Positions 22,197 through 27,408 of a stretch of DNA of 27,408 bases are shown here, one piece after another (the stretch's first letter is position 1; every line of letters begins with the position of its first letter). The notes below the pieces were generated by a model. The model ran no database searches. It worked only from the letters and a program-made list of their open reading frames with translations, and had not been told where the DNA came from. Made by a program: the position numbers and the translations under genes. Origin of the DNA: DAOTXN01 sp034435435. Its GTDB lineage: Bacteria; Chloroflexota; Anaerolineae; S140-20. The stretch covers positions 1 to 27,408 of the forward strand of contig DAOTXN010000155.1 of assembly GCA_034435435.1 (NCBI GenBank), in the 5' to 3' direction.

Positions 22197-23822
22197 TCAG
22201 GGCGCAGTCACTCGCCACAGATTACCGACCGGAGTCACTTCCAAGCCGGGCAGGACGTGGTCTCCTTCTTCGTTCTCGGCGATGTAAACCGGTCGCTGGT
22301 CCAAATTGCGCAGGACGAGGTCCAGCTTGGTGGCGCGGGTAGCGTTCGGACCAGGCCCCCGCATATCCGGGTGGTGGATAGCCACCGTGCGCCGATACCA
22401 GTCAAAGGCCAGCATCGGATAGTTGATAACCAATACGTCGGGGCGCAAGCCCTCCACGTAATGATAGTACCACAAGGTAAACGTGTACACGTCGCTGCCG
22501 ACCAGGATGAGCGCGCCCGGCTCTACGGCCTCCAATGCCTCGTGCGCATAGGCTTGCGCCCCGCGAGTATCCGACAGATCCATCGTGTTCCAGTTTGTCG
22601 CCAGCGAGTAGGCGGGCAAGAGCAGCAGCAACGCCGCCGCCGCGCCGACGACCAGCCGTTGATCCGATTCAGGTTGGCGACGCCTGCGCTGCGCCCGACC
22701 CGGCTGCGCCAACCGGTTCGTCACGGCCAGCAGCCATACTGCTCCCTGGCCCATCCACAGCGCTGCGTACAGGTAAACCGGTAGCATGTACACAAAGGCG
22801 TCGGTGGTGTTGTAGCCGACGGAATAAACCAGGTTGATGGCGACGTGCGTCAACATGCCCAACGCCAGCCAGCGCCCGCGGCGGACCAGCTCCCACAGCC
22901 CCAACGCCGCCAGCGGCCACGCCAGCCACGGAAACTGCACACGGCTCAGGTTCCACCAATCTTCCAGGCGCGGGAGCAGTTGGTCGCGGGGCAGCGCAAA
23001 GAAAAAGCGCCGGTAGCCCTGCCCGGTAACCATCCACTTGAAACCCTCCCAGGTGTCGGCGCCGCCCCAGTTGATGAGGGGGTTTTGGGATGCCCGCCAG
23101 GGCAGATAGAGGTAAACCGCCAGCCCCGCCGCCAGCGCCAGCGCCGACAGGATAATCGCCCGACCGGTCAGCCGCCGGCGTCCGTCCCACAACACCAGCA
23201 AAATGAACGGCCCCAAGAAAGTCAGGGTGATGTGATTGCCCATGCCCACGCCCAAGGCCAGCGCAGCGGTCCACAGCGGGCCGACGCCGTCGCGCCAGCG
23301 CAGCATCAGCCATAGCATCAGTGCGATGAAAAACAGGTGCAGCGCATACACCTCGGCGATGATGGCGTGCGCCCAAAACAGCAATGAAAAAGCCAGCAAC
23401 GTGGCCCCGATTGCCGCCCCCGGTGTGTTGGAGTTTTCGTCTTGTTCTTTCGCCAGCCGCCGTCCGATCAGGAAAACCAGCGTCACCGTGGCGGCCCCGG
23501 CCACGCCAGAGAACAGGTTCACCCGCCAGGCGACGCTGCCCCAGGGCAGGCGCGTAAAGAGCCAGGCCAGCGCCGTGTAAGTAGGGTAGCCCGTGGGGTG
23601 CGGCACGCCCGAAACCCAGGCCGCGCTGACAAAGTCGCCGCCATCGTAACCGATGTGGCGGCCCAAGAAGCTGTGTCCCCAACTCAAGGTGCGCGGCATG
23701 GTGAACACATAAACGATCAGGGCCATTCCGCCGAGCAAAAGGGGCGCCAAGTGTGAAACGCGAAACGTGAAACCTTGCCCTGGGCAAGGCCGAAGGGGTG
23801 AGACGTGGTGAGATGTTTTCAT
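22197..23822 (-). CDS. DUF2723/TMEM260-like multi-pass membrane protein (putative glycosyltransferase)
   Basis: 541 residues. Family landmarks are in the first loop: RTLSWGHSFLG...GYDGGDFVSAAWVSGVPHPTGYPTY, the DxxE/D-like acidic loop and PHPTGYP motif common to DUF2723 and TMEM260. About ten membrane helices follow and a soluble C-terminal domain (about 400-541) with ILVGSDVYTFTLWYYHYVEGLRPDV. Human TMEM260 is an O-mannosyltransferase; bacterial function is inferred. The start is ATG 23822, overlapping the stop of the phosphodiesterase gene (ATGA); a longer open frame lies inside that gene. Residues about 4-25 come from a CGTGAAA stutter repeat and a 17-base palindrome, so the real N-terminus might be later. 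Confidence 0.85.
   Translation of the reverse strand: MKTSHHVSPLRPCPGQGFTFRVSHLAPLLLGGMALIVYVFTMPRTLSWGHSFLGRHIGYDGGDFVSAAWVSGVPHPTGYPTYTALAWLFTRLPWGSVAWRVNLFSGVAGAATVTLVFLIGRRLAKEQDENSNTPGAAIGATLLAFSLLFWAHAIIAEVYALHLFFIALMLWLMLRWRDGVGPLWTAALALGVGMGNHITLTFLGPFILLVLWDGRRRLTGRAIILSALALAAGLAVYLYLPWRASQNPLINWGGADTWEGFKWMVTGQGYRRFFFALPRDQLLPRLEDWWNLSRVQFPWLAWPLAALGLWELVRRGRWLALGMLTHVAINLVYSVGYNTTDAFVYMLPVYLYAALWMGQGAVWLLAVTNRLAQPGRAQRRRRQPESDQRLVVGAAAALLLLLPAYSLATNWNTMDLSDTRGAQAYAHEALEAVEPGALILVGSDVYTFTLWYYHYVEGLRPDVLVINYPMLAFDWYRRTVAIHHPDMRGPGPNATRATKLDLVLRNLDQRPVYIAENEEGDHVLPGLEVTPVGNLWRVTAP
23753..23789. repeat. Stutter repeat plus palindrome in the N-terminal codons of the TMEM260-like gene
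   Basis: GTGAAACGCGAAACGTGAAA (23753-23772) has three GAAACG-type units. It is followed by CCTTGCCC (23773-23780) and its exact inverse GGGCAAGG (23782-23789). The CGTGAAA unit is the same type as in the hairpin at 4700-4739. Confidence 0.8.
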
Positions 23823-24865
23823 GGCAAAAAAGCCTCGACGATGGGTTGACCTTCCCATTGGGGCGGCAGTGGGAGTTCTAGCGCCCAAGCCGCTGTGACT
23901 GCTGTGTCGAACACCTGCACCGCGCCTTCGATTTGATAGCCCTGGCGCACGCCCGGCCCGGCGATGATCCACGGGATCGTCATGGACTCTGGATCGTTTC
24001 CGCCGTGGACCGCGCCAATGCCGCCGTGGTCGGCGGTGACGATGATGAGTGTGGTATCCAGCCGGTCTAGCTCGGCCAGCGTGTCGATGAGCACGCCGAT
24101 GGCAGCATCGGCGCGGGTTACAAAATCCAACTGGGGCGACGAAAGCCAGCCGTGCACGTGCCCGGTGGTGTCCACGTCGGGCAGATGCACAAACAACACC
24201 GCAGGCGACGCCGCTCTCAAGTGTTCGGCGGCGCGTTTGGCGACTTGCGCATCGCCCCCGGTGACGTACTCAAAGGTGTCCACCGTGCCGGGCGCGGCGA
24301 TGTGTTCCAGTTTAAGTTTGCCCACAAACATGGCCGTGGATAGGCCGGCGTCGTGGGCCACCGAGAACAAAGTAGGGAGCGGCACGTAGCCCAGTTCAGG
24401 CTTGTAATCGTTCCACAGCACGCCATGCACCGCCGGCGACGAGCCGCCCAACATCGAGGCGTGGGCCGGCAGGGTTGCGCTGGGCAAGATCGTTTGCGCG
24501 CCCCAGGCCACCGCCCCGCGAGCGATGAGCTGGTCCAGGTTGGGGGTGTCGGCGAGCTGCACAGCGTCCGGTCGCAGGCCATCCACGCTGATGATGAGCA
24601 CGCACGTCAGGGCCGGCGGCGCAGGGGTGGGCGTGGGCGTGGGGGTGGGAGTGGGCGATGGCGTCGGCGTGGAAGTGGCGGTCGCAGTCGGCGTGGGTGT
24701 GAGCGTGGCGGTGGGGGTCGCCGTGGGCGTGAGCGTGGGCGTGACCGATGCCGTCAGTGTCGGCACCAGTGTGGGCGGCGGGCCGACCAGACTGCAGGCC
24801 GCGCTCAGCCACGCTGCCAGCAGCACCAGCCAGATTTTTTCGAGTGTACGGTTACGCACGGTCAT
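23819..24865 (-). CDS. Type I phosphodiesterase/nucleotide pyrophosphatase-like lipoprotein (alkaline phosphatase superfamily)
   Basis: 348 residues. Lipobox LSAAC (Cys24) is followed by a Thr/Pro tether to about residue 83. The catalytic domain contains ISVDGLRPDAV (first metal Asp), LPSATLPAHASMLGG (nucleophile Thr), LFVHLPDVDTTGHVHG and VTADHGGIGAVHGG with further metal ligands. It would act outside the cytoplasmic membrane on phosphodiesters, nucleotides or phospholipid headgroups. It has a strong consensus promoter with a leader of about 40 bases and is the first gene of the eight-gene operon. There is no good SD before ATG 24865. Extracellular nucleotide breakdown would fit the purine importer, but that is inference. 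Confidence 0.9.
   Translation of the reverse strand: MTVRNRTLEKIWLVLLAAWLSAACSLVGPPPTLVPTLTASVTPTLTPTATPTATLTPTPTATATSTPTPSPTPTPTPTPTPAPPALTCVLIISVDGLRPDAVQLADTPNLDQLIARGAVAWGAQTILPSATLPAHASMLGGSSPAVHGVLWNDYKPELGYVPLPTLFSVAHDAGLSTAMFVGKLKLEHIAAPGTVDTFEYVTGGDAQVAKRAAEHLRAASPAVLFVHLPDVDTTGHVHGWLSSPQLDFVTRADAAIGVLIDTLAELDRLDTTLIIVTADHGGIGAVHGGNDPESMTIPWIIAGPGVRQGYQIEGAVQVFDTAVTAAWALELPLPPQWEGQPIVEAFLP
24626..24757. repeat. Low-complexity repeat encoding the Thr/Pro lipoprotein tether
   Basis: Repeated GTGGGCGT/GGGGGTGG-type hexamers, read on the minus strand as TPTPTATP... within the phosphodiesterase gene. Its length can vary by slippage. Confidence 0.8.
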
Positions 24866-24910
24866 AGGTGGGATGCAAATTAACGCAGATTTGCTCTGTT
24901 TGACCGGTTA

Positions 24911-24939
24911 AGTATAAGGCAAGAGGGGAGGGCTGTCAA
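24911..24939 (-). promoter_or_regulatory. Consensus sigma70 promoter for the eight-gene minus-strand operon
   Basis: On the minus strand, TTGACA (24934-24939) and TATACT (24911-24916) are separated by exactly 17 bases. The -35 is perfect and the -10 differs at one position. Transcription would start near 24904, about 39 bases before the phosphodiesterase ATG. This is the clearest promoter in the window. Confidence 0.82.
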
Positions 24940-24977
24940 CGCGCGCGGGGAACGAATCAATGTCCTCCAACAGATGT

Positions 24978-25043
24978 CCCGCTTTAGCAGGGTTTCCGGC
25001 TAAAGCCAGACGTCCGGCTGGACGTCGAATGGCGCTATTCGAC
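24978..25043 (-). terminator. Run of hairpins after the anti-sigma gene
   Basis: Three adjacent stem-loops: GTCGAAT/ATTCGAC (25024-25030 with 25037-25043), GACGTCC/GGACGTC (25009-25015 with 25020-25026), and a CCCGCT...AGCAGGG stem (24978-24992). The first contains the anti-sigma stop codon (25035-25037). No U-tract follows, so termination efficiency is uncertain. The GGCTTTAGCC-like core resembles the other stutter elements. Confidence 0.5.
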
Positions 25044-26606
25044 AGTCGTTATTCGCACGATGGCGCTGTTGTTGTGCTGGGGATAAACCGGCTCGACCCG
25101 ATTGGCCTCAGTGTCAATCTGCACCATCACGTAGCCGCCCGCCAATCCGCTCAGGATGCCTTCAAAGCGCAAGCTCACGGGTTCCTGGCAAGTGATCTGG
25201 CTGATCCGCTCACTGGCGAGGAGCCGCCCATCGCTGGTGTGGTAAACGTGCACCGAAAAGCTGCGCGTGGGCGCTTGGCCCGCCAGGTGCACCGTCACCA
25301 GCAGGTCGGCGCCGTCAATCGCCACGTCCTGGTCGGTGAGCCACAGGTCGGTGTCGCCTGTGCAGGCAGCGTACTCGCCCACGACGAGGATGTTGTCGCG
25401 GCGGTCGCTTTCGGGCGCGGCGCCGGGCGCGTCGGGCGGGTTGAGGGTGATGGTGATGGGGTAGACCAACTGGTCGGCAGAGATGCTCGCCTCTTCTACG
25501 ATGGCCGCGCCGCCGCAAGGAGCCACCCCCTCGGCAAAAGTAAGGAGGTGGATGCCGTCGGCGTCGGTGATGCGCAGCGGCACACGCACGACTTGGATGT
25601 GGCCCGCGTTGTGCACGATCAGGCGTAGCGTGGACTGCCGGGTAGTTTCCTGATACACCCGGCCCTGATCGAGCTCTACCCACAGGTTGTCGCCAGGCGG
25701 GCAGGCGTCGCTGACCAGCGGCTCGTAGGGCAGGAAATTCACGGTGATCTCGGCCTGGTTGTCCAGCTTGTCGGTTTCGGGAAACAGGATGGGGCGCGGA
25801 TAACCGCCGGGCGGCAAAGCATTTACTCCGGCCCGCAAGACCAGCCGGGCGTGTTCCCGCGTCAGCTCTTCCGCGCGGTTTCTTTGCCACTGGTCCTGTC
25901 CATCCCAGCTCAGCTCAGCCTCTCCGCTGGCCGGGATGGTCAAATAATAGACCAGGTAGCTGGCGGTCGGATAAGGATCGTCACGGCTGAGGAATGCGCC
26001 GAACCACACCGGGACGCGAACCTCCTCGTCGCCCAGGTTGCGAATAACGGCCGTGATGGTGAAGGGTTGGCCCTGGCGCGGTTGTGCGGGCGTGACATAA
26101 ACCCGTTCGAGGCGCACCGCCACTTCCCGCTCTGAAGGGAGCGGGGTCAGCGGGTTGAACAGGCTCAACGTCTCGGACGTGGGCGTGGGTTGAGTAGTGG
26201 GTGTACCCGTTGGCGCGACGACGCGGGTGACGAGCGGCGCGGAGGCTCGAAATTCGTCTTCGGCAGGCACGGCCGGCAAATGTCCCAGCAGCCAGAGCGC
26301 GCCGACGAGGATGGCTCCGGCAGCCGCCATCCCCGCAGCGCGAACCGCCAGACCCCGTCCCCAGTCCACCCAACGACGGCGACGCTGGATGCGAGCCGCC
26401 ACCTGCGACGTGACATCCGGTTCCCAGCGATTGACCGTGGGGTCGGCCAGCAGGGCCAGTCGCTTGCCTACCAGCCGAAACTCGGCCAGCGCCCGCTGGC
26501 AGTCGGCGCAGGCGCTCAAGTGCAGCTCGACAGCTTCCCGTTGGGCCGGCGTCAACTCGCTATCCGCGTATGCCGACAACAATTCCTCAATCTCTGAATG
26601 GTCCAT
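25035..26606 (-). CDS. Membrane anti-sigma factor with zinc finger and CARDB-like exported domain
   Basis: 523 residues. The N-terminus is a zf-HC2 anti-sigma finger (His29, Cys33, Cys36 in HLSACADC) that would hold the ECF sigma factor encoded just upstream. One membrane helix lies at about 85-112. A Thr/Pro linker follows, then a large exported region with two or more CARDB-like beta domains: VRLERVYVTPAQPRQGQPFTITAVIRNLGDEEV near 165-200, and LVYYLTIPASGEAELSWDG. It ends with SAIVRITTVE. Most anti-sigma factors are 200-300 residues; the big adhesive-type ectodomain suggests it senses or binds an outside ligand. ATG 26606, 11 bases after the sigma gene. Confidence 0.88.
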   Translation of the reverse strand: MDHSEIEELLSAYADSELTPAQREAVELHLSACADCQRALAEFRLVGKRLALLADPTVNRWEPDVTSQVAARIQRRRRWVDWGRGLAVRAAGMAAAGAILVGALWLLGHLPAVPAEDEFRASAPLVTRVVAPTGTPTTQPTPTSETLSLFNPLTPLPSEREVAVRLERVYVTPAQPRQGQPFTITAVIRNLGDEEVRVPVWFGAFLSRDDPYPTASYLVYYLTIPASGEAELSWDGQDQWQRNRAEELTREHARLVLRAGVNALPPGGYPRPILFPETDKLDNQAEITVNFLPYEPLVSDACPPGDNLWVELDQGRVYQETTRQSTLRLIVHNAGHIQVVRVPLRITDADGIHLLTFAEGVAPCGGAAIVEEASISADQLVYPITITLNPPDAPGAAPESDRRDNILVVGEYAACTGDTDLWLTDQDVAIDGADLLVTVHLAGQAPTRSFSVHVYHTSDGRLLASERISQITCQEPVSLRFEGILSGLAGGYVMVQIDTEANRVEPVYPQHNNSAIVRITTVE

Positions 26607-26617
26607 GGCTCATTGAC

Positions 26618-27172
26618 TCACTTTTCATACGCCGCCCGAAATTGTTGCTTGGCGCGATAGATGCGCTTGCGCGTGGCCTCGGCGCTCAGACCCAGGATGG
26701 CGGCGATTTCCCGATAGTCGAAGCCCTCGACGGCGCTCAACACCAGCGGCACAGCATAGTCGGGCGAGAGTTGCGCCAGGGTTCGCTGCACCAGGTCGCG
26801 TTGGGCGGCCTGGCGTTCGAGATAGCTGGCCGGTTGCGCCAATCCATCCAGGCGCTCCGGCGCGACTGTTTGGGGCCGTCGCCGACGCAAGACGCTGTAA
26901 GCTGTGTTGGTGGCGATGCGGTACAGCCAGGGTTTGAGCGCCAGGCTCTGCCCTGAGGCTCCGCCCGAAGGGTCGTCGTTCATCTTGAAGAGGGCGCGGT
27001 AGGCGCGGAAAAAGGTCTCCTGGCACAGCTCTTCGGCTAGGGTCGGGTCGCCCGTCAAGCGCAACAGGTAGCGACCGATGACGCCCTGATACCGGTCCAC
27101 GATAGTGGTAAAGGCGTTCTCGTCGCCGGCTTGTACTCCGGCCACCAACAGAGCATCATGACTCGACATCAT
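26618..27172 (-). CDS. ECF-type RNA polymerase sigma factor
   Basis: 184 residues. Region 2 is seen in FTTIVDRYQGVIGRYLLRLTGD...EELCQETFFRAYRAL, and region 4 in LSPDYAVPLVLSAVEGFDYREIAAILGLSAEATRKRIYRAKQQF. The linker has a Gly/Ser-rich patch. It is cotranscribed with its anti-sigma gene. Two tandem ATGs (27172 and 27169) are possible starts. No SD is present and a -10 box ends only six bases upstream, so the message may be leaderless. Target promoters are unknown; autoregulation is usual in this family. Confidence 0.92.
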   Translation of the reverse strand: MMSSHDALLVAGVQAGDENAFTTIVDRYQGVIGRYLLRLTGDPTLAEELCQETFFRAYRALFKMNDDPSGGASGQSLALKPWLYRIATNTAYSVLRRRRPQTVAPERLDGLAQPASYLERQAAQRDLVQRTLAQLSPDYAVPLVLSAVEGFDYREIAAILGLSAEATRKRIYRAKQQFRAAYEK

Positions 27173-27178
27173 TCATGT

Positions 27179-27184
27179 ATTATA
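27179..27184 (-). promoter_or_regulatory. -10 box of the sigma/anti-sigma operon
   Basis: Perfect TATAAT on the minus strand, six bases before the sigma-factor ATG. No good -35 is found at 16-18 bases, so a non-housekeeping (ECF autoregulated) or extended promoter is possible. Transcription would begin at or next to the start codon. Confidence 0.5.
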
Positions 27185-27259
27185 ACGCATGGGAAGAGAA
27201 AAATGGGACAGAAAATTAACCGATTTTTACTTGTTTTTACAGACAAATGAGAGCGATTG

Positions 27260-27268
27260 TGCTAATAT
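27260..27268 (+). promoter_or_regulatory. Possible outward extended -10 promoter beside the right terminal repeat
   Basis: TGCTAATAT at 27260-27268 fits an extended -10 (TGn followed by TAATAT) in an AT-rich stretch. It would start transcription near 27275, at the edge of the terminal repeat, running out of the window. The stretch 27185-27259 otherwise shows no gene. Confidence 0.3.
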
Positions 27269-27275
27269 AGAATTG

Positions 27276-27407
27276 TACTGAAATTACGGCATAGTGTATT
27301 TCGATAAAGCCAGACTGCCGCACTGTAATTTGCCGGTTTCTGCATCTTTGCCGACTAGCTTATATCTCGCAAGTAGTATGATTTGCGAAAGCCGGTCAGA
27401 ATTGTCT
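27276..27407 (-). repeat. Right copy of the 132-base terminal inverted repeat
   Basis: Exact reverse complement of 1-132; only the last base of the window (27408) lies outside it. Both copies end where the AT-rich or SD-like unique sequence begins. Confidence 0.95.
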
Positions 27408-27408
27408 T

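Noticed and set aside
22669..23787. 372-codon frame within the TMEM260-like gene
   Set aside because: It is a shifted frame with no recognisable domain; the real frame has clear family motifs and membrane helices.
1..27408. Composite transposon bounded by the terminal repeats
   Set aside because: No transposase, recombinase or target-site duplication is visible; a dispersed repeat at contig ends is simpler.

Overview
The window is a GC-rich bacterial segment of 27,408 bases, probably a complete metagenomic contig. Its two ends carry the same 132-base sequence in opposite orientation. Several traits suggest a Chloroflexota (Anaerolineae- or Caldilineae-like) genome: threonine/proline-rich lipoprotein linkers, an F420 gene pair, a PASTA-less membrane Ser/Thr kinase, a DUF2723/TMEM260-type membrane protein, and intergenic DNA full of short stuttering repeats. 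This placement is inferred from gene content and style; there is no rRNA or other marker gene. I recognised no tRNA, rRNA, CRISPR array or transposase.

Left part (216-10294, plus strand): a purine/nucleoside uptake and oxidation unit. It encodes a BMP-family binding lipoprotein with two complete tandem binding domains, a two-domain ABC ATPase, two permeases, and a molybdenum hydroxylase that fuses the 2Fe-2S and molybdopterin subunits (XdhD type). The first permease has an extra C-terminal YIP1-like membrane domain. A MazEF/PemK-type toxin-antitoxin pair sits between the binding protein and the ATPase.

Middle (10382-15528, minus strand): cofE and an F420-dependent NADP reductase gene (F420 cofactor), then a Ser/Thr kinase, then an SsnA-like amidohydrolase. 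In E. coli ssnA lies beside xdhD, so SsnA and the hydroxylase together look like a purine catabolic set split over two strands. Upstream of ssnA is a decayed YgiT-type zinc finger/GxxExxY cassette bracketed by 32-33-base inverted repeats.

Right part (15536-24865, minus strand): eight tightly packed or overlapping genes, read from a strong consensus promoter at 24911-24939. In transcription order they are a phosphodiesterase-type lipoprotein, a TMEM260-like membrane protein, threonine synthase, an MBL-fold hydrolase, a large fold-type II PLP enzyme, a conserved protein of unknown function, an ArsB/NhaD-type transporter with an exported N-terminal domain, and a UspA protein. The far right (25035-27172) encodes an ECF sigma factor and its membrane anti-sigma factor with a CARDB-like ectodomain.

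The most unusual theme is a set of short quasi-tandem motifs (7-10 bases), usually present with inverted copies. They lie at gene boundaries and also inside coding regions: at the N-termini of CofE and the TMEM260-like protein, at the junction of the hydroxylase fusion, and at the start and end of the GxxExxY cassette. One 95-base palindromic element provides the stop codons of two convergent genes.
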